19,530 bases of DNA, taken from positions 1 to 19,530 of the forward strand of contig JAAOIF010000002.1 in NCBI GenBank assembly GCA_015163925.1. The letters are read 5' to 3'. This DNA is from Candidatus Thioglobus sp. (GTDB taxonomy: Bacteria; Pseudomonadota; Gammaproteobacteria; PS1; Pseudothioglobaceae). The position numbers and the translations under genes are program-made. Below are positions 8,083-14,914 of this stretch, piece by piece (position 1 is the stretch's first letter; the number at the start of each line of letters is the position of its first letter). The notes beneath the pieces are model-generated. The model saw only the letters and a program-made list of their open reading frames with translations, did not search any database and was not told the DNA's origin.

Positions 8083-8254
8083 AAATTAGGCATAAGTTTG
8101 TTGAAAATATCATCAAATCCGCCGTTGGACATTACCACTAAATGCCCCTGTTTGATTGAGTTTCGCTGCTTGACGATGGCGGCGGTTGAGTGGAATAATT
8201 GAGTTTGAGTGCCTGCAAAAGTTTTTCTATAATATAATTTTAAATCTAGCCAAA
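8079..8254 (-). pseudogene. mpl: C-terminal fragment of Mpl (murein peptide ligase)
   Basis: Reading the minus strand to the tga at 8081-8079 gives ...GHLVVMSNGGFDDIFNKLM and a short tail. This is the characteristic C-terminus of Mpl, the UDP-N-acetylmuramate:L-alanyl-gamma-D-glutamyl-meso-diaminopimelate ligase used in peptidoglycan recycling. About 57 codons are open before an in-frame stop near 8255-8257; the segment up to about 8215 is convincing, and upstream of that the match fades. The intact enzyme is about 450 aa, so this is a 3' remnant. It points opposite to the exporter gene and lies 90 bases past its stop. The ATP-grasp-like and Mur ligase core domains are absent from the window. 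Confidence 0.8.
8205..8233 (+). promoter_or_regulatory. Possible sigma-70 promoter
   Basis: TTGAGT at 8205-8210 and TATAAT at 8228-8233 are separated by 17 bases, facing the small membrane ORF at 8383. The box match is good, but the area is AT-rich and overlaps the mpl remnant, so chance similarity is possible. Confidence 0.35.
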
Positions 8255-8382
8255 ATTATTAGAAAAATTTTAAAATTAGTAATGAATCTTATGAAAAAGA
8301 TTATTAAAAAAGGATTTAAAACCCAAACCTTAAACCCCTTCCCAGAAGATAAAGCAGGGGCAGAACCTATTTTTGGGCAAAT

Positions 8383-8646
8383 ATGCCTGAATTTATATTT
8401 GTCATTATTTTTCTATTAGTTGCATTGTGGGGGATTTTTGAGATGATTACAGACATTCTAAATTTACTTAAATTCAAACCAAAGCCAATTGAATACTACC
8501 AAAAGTATTCTCTTAAAACCAGCGTTGGTTTGGCGATTTTTATCAGCGTGGCTTATGGTTTATTATTGCCACATCCGCCTGAAGTGAGTTTTGCTGGGCA
8601 TTTTTTATTCATGCTAATGCCAGCACCTGTGCTACCGCCTGTATGA
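8383..8646 (+). CDS. Small two-helix membrane protein, hypothetical
   Basis: An 87-aa ORF with a hydrophobic N-terminal helix (~3-22, FIFVIIFLLVALWGIF) and a second hydrophobic segment (~46-62, TSVGLAIFISVAYGLLL). A Lys/Pro/Tyr-rich loop lies between them, and a Pro-rich end (MPAPVLPPV) closes it. No family recognised. No clear ribosome-binding site precedes the ATG. It points toward the 3' end of ccoP and stops 41 bases before it. It is plausible as a real small gene because of its amphipathic layout and its possible promoter, but it lies beside gene remnants and could itself be a fragment. Confidence 0.5.
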   Translation: MPEFIFVIIFLLVALWGIFEMITDILNLLKFKPKPIEYYQKYSLKTSVGLAIFISVAYGLLLPHPPEVSFAGHFLFMLMPAPVLPPV

Positions 8647-8687
8647 TACGGTTTTTGTTGTTATTTTGTTTGGCACTTAACACCTTT

Positions 8688-9587
8688 TTATTTTTGAGGC
8701 TGTGATGATTTTTGCAGCCAAGCGGCTAATAGTTTGATTTGCAAAGTGCTAAGTCTGTCTTTTTGGGCGGGCATAATTCCGCTTCTGCCAAGGGCGATGG
8801 AGTGTTTGATGGATTCTAAATCGCCGCCGAATCGCCAAATATTATCAGTTAAATCAACGCCGCCGAGTGCTGGGTTGCCTTTGCCGTTAGCGCCATGACA
8901 AGCGATGCAAAATTGTTGATATTTTGCCTTGCCCTCAGCGTGTGATTTGTCTTTTTTGGCGTTAATGGTTTTTATAGATTTGACATAAGCGGCAACTTTT
9001 GTCACATTTTCATCGCCTAAAATCGCTTTCCAAGCCGGCATAGAGCCAGTTCTGCCGTTAGTAATAGTTTGAATAATTTGTGAATTAGCGCCGCCCCACT
9101 GCCAATTTTCATCTGTTAAATTAGGAAATGCGTTTTGCCCCAAAGCGTTTTTTCCATGACAGGCGGAGCAATTTTGCGCAAAAATATTACTTGCTAATTG
9201 CATTGCCTGAGCGTTTTTTTGCAATGATTTGCTGTCAAGTGAATCTAATTTTGCTAATTTTTTGTAATATTTATTATCAATATTTTCCTTGCTTTCGGTG
9301 TAGCGTTTGGCGGTTGTGAGGTCAAATAAGCCATTATAATTGCCAAGACTTGGGTAAAAAATCATATAAATAACACTAAAAAATAATGCTGAGACAATCA
9401 GCCAAAACCACCAAGACGGCGGCGGCGACACGCCTTCTACCAAATCGCCGTCCCAAACCACTTCCTCTTCTGCGTGCTGGGAGCCGGGAAAATACACGCG
9501 AGCCACCAGTATTGCCAAAAATATTAGGCTGATAATTGTTAATCCGGCAACCCAGAATTGCCAAAATAATGGTAAATTAGCGCTCAT
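8688..9587 (-). CDS. ccoP: cbb3-type cytochrome c oxidase, diheme subunit CcoP
   Basis: Membrane-anchored diheme cytochrome c that passes electrons to the CcoO/CcoN core of the high-affinity cbb3 oxidase. The 299-aa protein has an N-terminal membrane helix (~9-31), the conserved VVWDGDLVEGVSPPPSWWFW segment, and a second helix (~59-79), i.e. the two-helix form of CcoP. Two class I cytochrome c domains follow: CSACH at 140-144 with likely axial Met183 (GSMPAW), and CIACH at 227-231 with likely axial Met271 (GIMPAQ). Its start overlaps the end of ccoQ by 11 bases and is preceded by a strong GGAGGGG ribosome-binding site within ccoQ. It is the last gene of the operon; no clear terminator is visible between it and the small ORF on the other strand. 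Confidence 0.97.
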   Translation of the reverse strand: MSANLPLFWQFWVAGLTIISLIFLAILVARVYFPGSQHAEEEVVWDGDLVEGVSPPPSWWFWLIVSALFFSVIYMIFYPSLGNYNGLFDLTTAKRYTESKENIDNKYYKKLAKLDSLDSKSLQKNAQAMQLASNIFAQNCSACHGKNALGQNAFPNLTDENWQWGGANSQIIQTITNGRTGSMPAWKAILGDENVTKVAAYVKSIKTINAKKDKSHAEGKAKYQQFCIACHGANGKGNPALGGVDLTDNIWRFGGDLESIKHSIALGRSGIMPAQKDRLSTLQIKLLAAWLQKSSQPQK

Positions 9588-9735
9588 TTGCCCCTCCCGG
9601 AAATTCTTCGTCTTGCAGCGGAATATTCATACATTGCTGCTGGGCATTTTGGCTTTGCCGCATTGACATCCACATAATTAATATAATCATAAAACCCATA
9701 ATTACCATATCGCCGATGAGAACAAATTGCCACAT
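9577..9735 (-). CDS. ccoQ: cbb3-type oxidase small subunit CcoQ
   Basis: A 52-aa single-helix protein starting MWQFVLIGDMVIMGFMIILIM, followed by a hydrophilic tail ending DEEFPGGANER. CcoQ proteins are this size, have one N-terminal membrane helix and stabilise the cbb3 complex. A longer reading frame extends upstream to 9909, but that part overlaps ccoO. The ATG at 9735 fits the TAATG overlap with the ccoO stop and places the gene between ccoO and ccoP, its normal location. Identity rests on position, length and topology rather than on a strong motif. Confidence 0.88.
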   Translation of the reverse strand: MWQFVLIGDMVIMGFMIILIMWMSMRQSQNAQQQCMNIPLQDEEFPGGANER

Positions 9736-10334
9736 TAGTAAGTCCCCAGCACTTGCAGATAAGCAATAATGGCTTGCATTTCTGTTTTGCTTGTTAAGTT
9801 TTGTTTGGCATTTTGAATTTGCAAATCGCTGTAAGGGTGCCCCATTTTTTGCAGTAATTGTAATTTTGCTTGAATGGAATTTGCATTTATTTGGGTTTTT
9901 GCCAGCCAAGGGTAAGCCGGCATAATGGATTCTGGGACCACCGATTGCGGCTTAATTAAATGTAATTTATGCCACTTGTCACTATATTTTCCGCCAATCC
10001 GAGCCAAATCTGGTCCGGTGCGTTTTGAGCCCCATAAAAATGGGCGGTCATAAATAAATTCGCCAGAAACTGATTTTTTGCCATAACGCATAACTTCGGC
10101 TACTAATGGTCTAATTTGTTGGGAATGGCAGCCCACGCAGCCCTCGCGGATGTAAATGTCTCTGCCAGTTAGCTCAAGTGCGGTGTAGGGTTTGAGGTTT
10201 TCAACGCCCTTGCGAAGTGATTCGTCAAATAAATTCGGCAAAATCTGCACGAAGCCGCCAATGGACGCCACAATCAAAATTCCAAATATTAGTAATGCCG
10301 AATTACTTTCAATAGTTTTGTGTAGTTTTAGCAT
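9735..10334 (-). CDS. ccoO: cbb3-type oxidase monoheme subunit CcoO
   Basis: Membrane-anchored monoheme cytochrome c of the cbb3 oxidase, relaying electrons to CcoN. The 199-aa protein has one N-terminal helix (~12-34), then the heme site CVGCHSQQIRP with C66, C69 and H70. Family segments include YDRPFLWGSKRTGPDLARIGGKYSD and HLIKPQSVVPESIMPAYPWL, with Met138 the likely axial ligand. A good AAGGA ribosome-binding site precedes its ATG. It follows ccoN by ten bases and overlaps ccoQ by one base (TAATG). Length is typical of CcoO. Confidence 0.98.
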   Translation of the reverse strand: MLKLHKTIESNSALLIFGILIVASIGGFVQILPNLFDESLRKGVENLKPYTALELTGRDIYIREGCVGCHSQQIRPLVAEVMRYGKKSVSGEFIYDRPFLWGSKRTGPDLARIGGKYSDKWHKLHLIKPQSVVPESIMPAYPWLAKTQINANSIQAKLQLLQKMGHPYSDLQIQNAKQNLTSKTEMQAIIAYLQVLGTY

Positions 10335-10344
10335 AAATTAATCC

Positions 10345-11781
10345 TTAAATCTCATAACCCTTATGGACTGGCGGGATTTTCACCAGCACCGGCTTGGTTA
10401 ATCTGCCAGCCATAAATGTTTTAAATAAGTTATAAATCATTAATAAAGTGCCAAATAAAAACAACAAACCGCCCAGCAAACGAATCCAATGATAAGGAAT
10501 TGTAACCAGCATAGCGTCAATAAAACTGTATTTCAGCTGCCCGAAATCATCAAGCGAAAGCCACATTAAGCCTTGCGAAATCCCCGCCCCCCAGAGTGCA
10601 ATAATGTAAAGCAAAACGCCAATAAGTGCAATCCAGAAATGAATATTTGCCAGCCGCTTGCTAAATAATTCCACTCCAGTTAGCTTTGGCGTTAAGAAAT
10701 AAATCGTCCCAAAAGTTACAAAAGCATTCCAGCCGAGCGCCCCAGAATGCACATGGCCGACTGTCCAATCAGTAAAATGACTAATTACATTAACACTTTT
10801 TATTGCTAACATCGGCCCTTCAAAAGTGGATAAAGCGTAAAAAACCATTGAGACAATCACAAATTTCATTCCCGGGTCACTTCGCAGTTTGCCCCAAGCG
10901 CCACTCATTGTCATCACCGCATTTACCATTGTTGCCCAAGACGGCGCCAGCAGAATTAGGCTCATTACCATTGCAGTTGTCATCAGCCAATCTGGAATAG
11001 CCGTGTAATGCAAATGGTGCGGCCCCACCCAAATATAAGTATAAACAAATGCCCAAAACGCCACAACCGATAGCCGATAACTCCAAATTGGCCTGCCGGC
11101 TTGCTTAGGCAAAGTGTAATAAAACATTCCCAAAAATCCAGCCGTTAAGAAAAACCCAACCGCATTATGCCCATACCACCATTGAACTATTGCGTCTTGA
11201 GTGCCCTCATACACCGAATACGACTGCATCCAGCTGTAAGGCAGCGCCAAATTATTAACAATATGAAGCATTGCCACAACGATAATCAGCGCCCCGTAAA
11301 ACCAATTAGAAACATAAATCGGGCGAATTTTGCGAGTTGCTAATGTGCCAAAAAACACAATTCCAAAGCTAACCCAAACCAACGCCACAGCAATATCAAC
11401 TGGCCATTCAAACTCGGCATATTCCTTGCTACTGGTGTAACCGAGCAGCAAACTTGCCAAACCTACCGCCATGCTAATTTGCCAAGCCACTGCTACAAAC
11501 CATGCCAAATTTGGAGAAAAAAGCCGCGCATGGCAAGTCCTCTGGACGCTGTAATAGGCTGTGGCAATCAGTGCCGAGCCGCCAAATCCAAAAATAACGG
11601 CGTTAGTATGAAAAGGCCTAAGTCTGCCAAAAGTGATTTCTGCGATGTCAAAATTCAGCCACGGCATTACTAATTCTGCCGCCAAATACACCCCAGCAAA
11701 CATACCAATAATTGCCCAAATCATCGAGCAAATCAGCAAAAATACAGTTGCAGAATCTGTGTAATAAAGTTTTTTGTCCAT
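10345..11781 (-). CDS. ccoN: cbb3-type oxidase catalytic subunit CcoN
   Basis: Heme-copper oxygen-reducing and proton-pumping subunit in the inner membrane, about 12 helices, 478 aa. All key residues seem present: H58 (heme b), H205 (copper), Y249 (cross-linked tyrosine in helix VII), H255 and H256 (copper) in GPHHLHYT, and H343 (heme b3) and H345 (heme b) in VGHVHSGALGWN. These sit at a constant offset of -2 from the numbering I recall for Pseudomonas stutzeri CcoN. A C-terminal segment ends PPVHKGYEI. No ribosome-binding site is obvious before the ATG. The preceding Yip1-type gene ends five bases upstream, suggesting coupled expression. High oxygen affinity is a property of the family, not something seen here. 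Confidence 0.98.
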   Translation of the reverse strand: MDKKLYYTDSATVFLLICSMIWAIIGMFAGVYLAAELVMPWLNFDIAEITFGRLRPFHTNAVIFGFGGSALIATAYYSVQRTCHARLFSPNLAWFVAVAWQISMAVGLASLLLGYTSSKEYAEFEWPVDIAVALVWVSFGIVFFGTLATRKIRPIYVSNWFYGALIIVVAMLHIVNNLALPYSWMQSYSVYEGTQDAIVQWWYGHNAVGFFLTAGFLGMFYYTLPKQAGRPIWSYRLSVVAFWAFVYTYIWVGPHHLHYTAIPDWLMTTAMVMSLILLAPSWATMVNAVMTMSGAWGKLRSDPGMKFVIVSMVFYALSTFEGPMLAIKSVNVISHFTDWTVGHVHSGALGWNAFVTFGTIYFLTPKLTGVELFSKRLANIHFWIALIGVLLYIIALWGAGISQGLMWLSLDDFGQLKYSFIDAMLVTIPYHWIRLLGGLLFLFGTLLMIYNLFKTFMAGRLTKPVLVKIPPVHKGYEI

Positions 11782-11786
11782 AAAAA

Positions 11787-12356
11787 TTACACTCCCAAAT
11801 TAGGCCCAATGCCATTCACCCAAGCAATCGCACTCAAGCCCAATAACGATAAAAATGCGGTGACCAAATAGCCCAAAACAGCACAGCCCATAAAGATTCC
11901 TCTGTCCTGATTAGTTTTCAGAAAAATCGGAATAGAAATGAAAAATAAATAACCACTCCAAGCAAAAATCGGCGATAAAGCCAGCACATGAAATAATATT
12001 GATGGATAAATATGAGCCACTCCGCCTATCATAATTGGCGTGCCAGCAACGGCTATAACCATAAACGCATCTTTTAAAGTGGCTTTCGGCGCATACACAC
12101 TTGCCATCCATTTAATCACAATGGCAGTTGAGATAAAACCTGCCATTAGCGCTAATTCATAGAAAATTGAAACCGCCGCCGCCTGTGCCAATGATAATCT
12201 GACCGGCTCCACAACCCCTAATGGCCAGCCGTATAAGTAAGTTCCAAAAAATGCACTCACCGGAGGAATTAGCCCTATCCAAAATATATAACCAAAAAAT
12301 AACTGCGGCGAGGAATAATTTGACTTTGCTAAACGCTGAATAATATTTTGAGTCAT
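11787..12356 (-). CDS. Yip1-domain integral membrane protein
   Basis: A 189-aa hydrophobic protein with about five membrane segments (roughly 22-42, 60-82, 97-118, 123-147 and 153-180). The pattern KATLKDAFMVIAVAGTPIMIGG and the following helix resemble the Yip1 domain family seen in small bacterial membrane proteins. It is the first gene of the cco operon, five bases before ccoN, and directly faces the nitrite reductase promoter. The tight link suggests a role in assembly or stability of the oxidase, but that is inference; the usual maturation genes ccoG, ccoH, ccoI and ccoS are not in the window. The family call is moderate. Confidence 0.65.
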   Translation of the reverse strand: MTQNIIQRLAKSNYSSPQLFFGYIFWIGLIPPVSAFFGTYLYGWPLGVVEPVRLSLAQAAAVSIFYELALMAGFISTAIVIKWMASVYAPKATLKDAFMVIAVAGTPIMIGGVAHIYPSILFHVLALSPIFAWSGYLFFISIPIFLKTNQDRGIFMGCAVLGYLVTAFLSLLGLSAIAWVNGIGPNLGV

Positions 12357-12459
12357 TTTTGTGGCTTACTAATTGGATTTAAAATTTGCTGTAAATTATA
12401 ACTATTTTTATTATCAATATTATAAATTTCTAAAATAGAATATTATTATTATTCAAAAC

Positions 12460-12468
12460 TGATATAAT
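12460..12468 (+). promoter_or_regulatory. Extended -10 promoter for nirB operon
   Basis: TGATATAAT is a perfect extended -10 element (TGnTATAAT). Transcription would start near 12475, leaving a leader of about 90 bases before nirB. No good -35 box is seen 17 bases upstream, which is acceptable for extended -10 promoters. Confidence 0.5.
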
Positions 12469-12479
12469 TTGCGACTTCA

Positions 12480-12517
12480 TTTAATACAGTGCAGTATTAA
12501 ACCACAACAGCGAAGTT
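12480..12517 (+). promoter_or_regulatory. Candidate ANTAR (NasT/NasR-type) two-hairpin leader
   Basis: Hairpin 1: TTTAATAC at 12480-12487 pairs perfectly with GTATTAAA at 12494-12501 around the six-base loop AGTGCA. Hairpin 2: AAC at 12506-12508 pairs with GTT at 12515-12517 around the six-base loop AGCGAA; C12505 can also pair with G12519 if A12518 bulges out. Both loops have A at position 1 and G at position 4, the signature described for RNA bound by ANTAR antiterminators, which control nitrate assimilation leaders in other proteobacteria. The element lies just after the predicted start site of the nir/nas transcript. The second stem is weak and the following terminator is not clear (only GACA/TGTC at 12525-12536, followed by CTTTT and later six Ts). 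The 22-base palindrome could instead be a DNA operator. Confidence 0.5.
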
Positions 12518-12564
12518 AGATTTTGACAAAGATGTCCTTTTAAATTATTTTTTAAGGAATAGTA

Positions 12565-14904
12565 ATGAAAAAATTAGTTGTTGTCGGCTCAGGAATGTCA
12601 GCGATGTCAGTTGTTGATAAATTATTATCACTGCATCCATCCAAATATCAAATTACTATTGTCGGAGAGGAAAATTCCCTTCCCTACAATCGGATAATGC
12701 TTTCTTCGGTATTGGCAAAAGAGAAAACTTTCCAAGACACCGTAACTCACGGCGAGGAATATTTTAATCAAAATAATATTACTTTCAAGCAAGGCGTTGA
12801 AGTCATAGATATTAATCGCTTCAAAAAATGTGCGATTTTGTCAAATGATGAAATTTTGCCGTATGACAGATTGGTTTTATGCACTGGCTCAGTGCCATTT
12901 ATTTTGCCGATTAAGGGAAATGACATAAAAAATGTTATTGGCTTTAGAAATATTAGTGATGTGAATTTTATGCAATCTGTCTCAAGCAAAAAAGCCATTG
13001 TTATTGGCTCTGGTTTGCTGGGATTAGAAGCCGCCCACGGCCTGAACGAATCGGGCTTTGGCGTTACTGTTATCTCAAATGTTTCTCACATAATGGATAG
13101 GCAATTAGACCAAAAATCAGGCGAATTATTACAAAAATCTTTAGAGCAAAAAGGCATTAAATTTCAATTTAATCTAAACGCCAAAGAAATCCATAAAAAA
13201 TACAAGAAAGTCAGTTATATAGAATTTGAAAGTGGCGAGGAAATAATTGCTGATTTAGTAGTAATGGCAGTCGGAATTGTGCCAAATTATTCACTTGCAG
13301 AAGGCTCTGGAGTCTTATGCGAAAAGGGAATTGTGGTAAATGATTTGATGCAAACTTTTGACCCAGCCATCTACTCAGTCGGCGAATGCGTCAGCCACAG
13401 AGGCAATAATTTCGGACTCATCGCCCCATTATTTGAACAAGCCAGAATCTGCGCCGAGCAGTTAGCGGAAAAGGCTGTGCATAGATTTTCAAGCATTGAT
13501 TATCCGACTAAATTAAAAATCTCCGGCGTGGATGTCTTTTCAGTTGGCGATTTTGCGAATGAAAAAGATGAAGTCTTAATTTCTTTTGATAACACAAATA
13601 AAATCCGCAAAAGACTTACTATTAATAATAATATTTTAACCAGCGCCGTCCTCATTGGCGATTCTGCTGATGGCTTTTTTTATGAAGAATTGCTTAAAAA
13701 TCAAACTGATATTTCCGGCATCAGAAAAACTTTACTATTTGGTAATATTTCCACAAACACAGACGAGACCGGCAATGTAGGCGAAATGATGGCAGATGAC
13801 GACCAAGTTTGCGGCTGCCTTGGAGTGGTCAAATCTGATATTGTAAATGCGGTAAAAAAAGGCTGCAACAGTTTTAGCAAAGTTAAAAAAGCCACCGGCT
13901 GTGCCACTGGCTGTGGCGGCTGCTCTGATGTGGCAAAGCAAATATTTGAATTTGCCATCGGCGAAGAAAGTGTTGAAAAAGAAACCTTATGCGCTTGCAC
14001 AAATCAATCCAGCGCCGACATCAGAGAATATATTAGAAATTTAAAAAGCGTCAAAACCGCTGAAAATATTCGCAAAGAATTGCAATTTTCAGACTCTTGC
14101 GACACCTGCGGCCATGCTATTAATTATTATTTGTATTCTCAATTTAACGAAAAACACACTCACAGCAGCAAAGAGCGGCCACATAATGAAATGATGAATG
14201 CTAATTTGCAAAATGATGGCACTTATTCTATTGTTCCGCAAATGCAAGGCGGGCTGACAACTCCAAGCGAATTAAAGGCTCTGGCTGATATTGCAGTGAA
14301 ATATAAAGTTCCAACTGTGAAAGTAACCGGCGGGCAGCGGATTGATTTATTAGGCATTCCAAAAGATAAATTAAAGCCGATGTGGAAGGAAATTGCCGAT
14401 GCCGGAATGGAGTCCGGCTACGCCTACGGCAAAGCCACCAGAACTTGCAAAAGCTGCGTTGGAAAAGACCATTGCCTGATGGGAACTCAAGATTCTATGG
14501 GGCTTGCTGTGAAAATGGAAGATGCAGTTTGGTCACATTTTATGCCGCATAAATTCAAAATGGGAGTTAGCGGCTGTCCGCGGAATTGCGCTGAGGCAAC
14601 AATTAAAGACTTTGGAGTTATTTGCACTGAAAAGGGTTATGAAATTCATGTGGCTGGCGCTTGTGGCATTCGCACTAAAGCTTGCCTGAAAGACAGATTT
14701 TTTACCACTGAAAATGAAGTAATTGAATATTTAAAAGCTTTTGTGCAACTCTACCGAGAAGAGGCAAATTATTTAGAACGAGTTATGCACTTTGAAGAAC
14801 GGGTCGGCTTAGATTATATTCAAAGCAAGCTCAAAACCGATGAGCAGATTCAATTCTACTCCAGCAGGCTGCCAGAAACTACCGCTAATCCATGGGCAAA
14901 TTAG
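12565..14904 (+). CDS. nirB: NAD(P)H-dependent assimilatory nitrite reductase, NirB-type large subunit
   Basis: Reduces nitrite to ammonium with six electrons from NAD(P)H in the cytoplasm. The 779-aa protein reads as FAD- and NAD-binding domains (VVVGSGMSA at residues 5-13; IVIGSGLLGLEAAHGL around 144-159). Two BFD-type [2Fe-2S] modules follow (C416, C418, C450, C453; then C476, C478, C512, C515). Next is a ferredoxin-like half domain (TPSELKALADIAVKYKV, VTGGQRIDLLGI), then the siroheme/[4Fe-4S] domain with C631, C637 (CVGKDHC) and C671, C675 (CPRNC). It is somewhat shorter than E. coli NirB (847 aa). No nirD small subunit follows. AAGGA seven bases before the ATG is a good ribosome-binding site. 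The nitrate reductase starts ten bases after the stop. NasB would be an equally suitable name. Confidence 0.95.
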   Translation: MKKLVVVGSGMSAMSVVDKLLSLHPSKYQITIVGEENSLPYNRIMLSSVLAKEKTFQDTVTHGEEYFNQNNITFKQGVEVIDINRFKKCAILSNDEILPYDRLVLCTGSVPFILPIKGNDIKNVIGFRNISDVNFMQSVSSKKAIVIGSGLLGLEAAHGLNESGFGVTVISNVSHIMDRQLDQKSGELLQKSLEQKGIKFQFNLNAKEIHKKYKKVSYIEFESGEEIIADLVVMAVGIVPNYSLAEGSGVLCEKGIVVNDLMQTFDPAIYSVGECVSHRGNNFGLIAPLFEQARICAEQLAEKAVHRFSSIDYPTKLKISGVDVFSVGDFANEKDEVLISFDNTNKIRKRLTINNNILTSAVLIGDSADGFFYEELLKNQTDISGIRKTLLFGNISTNTDETGNVGEMMADDDQVCGCLGVVKSDIVNAVKKGCNSFSKVKKATGCATGCGGCSDVAKQIFEFAIGEESVEKETLCACTNQSSADIREYIRNLKSVKTAENIRKELQFSDSCDTCGHAINYYLYSQFNEKHTHSSKERPHNEMMNANLQNDGTYSIVPQMQGGLTTPSELKALADIAVKYKVPTVKVTGGQRIDLLGIPKDKLKPMWKEIADAGMESGYAYGKATRTCKSCVGKDHCLMGTQDSMGLAVKMEDAVWSHFMPHKFKMGVSGCPRNCAEATIKDFGVICTEKGYEIHVAGACGIRTKACLKDRFFTTENEVIEYLKAFVQLYREEANYLERVMHFEERVGLDYIQSKLKTDEQIQFYSSRLPETTANPWAN

Positions 14905-14914
14905 CATAAATCTA

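Larger units (their letters stand above)
7989..8382. other. 394-base stretch without an intact gene; holds gene remnants
   Basis: Between the exporter stop and the small membrane ORF at 8383 I see no intact known gene. It contains a 30-codon minus-strand ORF (7990-8082), the tail of mpl on the minus strand (8079-8254) and a possible plus-strand promoter (8205-8233). It also holds a 45-codon plus-strand reading frame from 8282 (MNLMKKIIKKGFKTQ...) that ends at 8419 and overlaps the next ORF; I do not recognise it. Confidence 0.7.
12357..12564. promoter_or_regulatory. Divergent regulatory region between the cco and nir/nas operons
   Basis: 208 very AT-rich bases separate the start codons of the Yip1-type gene (minus) and the nitrite reductase (plus). 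It must hold promoters for both operons. On the plus side an extended -10 box and a two-hairpin leader are visible. On the minus side a TATAAT lies at 12400-12395 and an isolated FNR-type half site TTGAT at 12417-12413, but without matching -35 spacing or second half. I see no complete FNR/ANR palindrome. Confidence 0.75.

Noticed and set aside
8186..8419. 77-codon plus-strand ORF
   Set aside because: Its first part is antisense to the mpl remnant and the rest is Lys/Ile/Asn-rich AT-driven sequence; a shorter version from 8282 cannot be excluded but is not recognisable.
12412..12417. FNR/ANR-type site (TTGAT on the minus strand) for the cco operon
   Set aside because: Only one half site is recognisable; the second half does not match ATCAA and the spacing to the nearest -10 is wrong.
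12523..12551. TTGACA at 12523-12528 with TATTTT 17 bases downstream as the nirB promoter
   Set aside because: Transcription would start near 12558, removing the AAGGA ribosome-binding site and leaving about seven bases before the ATG. The extended -10 at 12460 is a better fit, though this remains a weaker alternative.
14840..14914. Upstream in-frame ATG for the nitrate reductase
   Set aside because: It would add 25 residues that are the out-of-frame reading of the nirB end; the protein family begins at the CPYCGVGC region, so 14915 is preferred.
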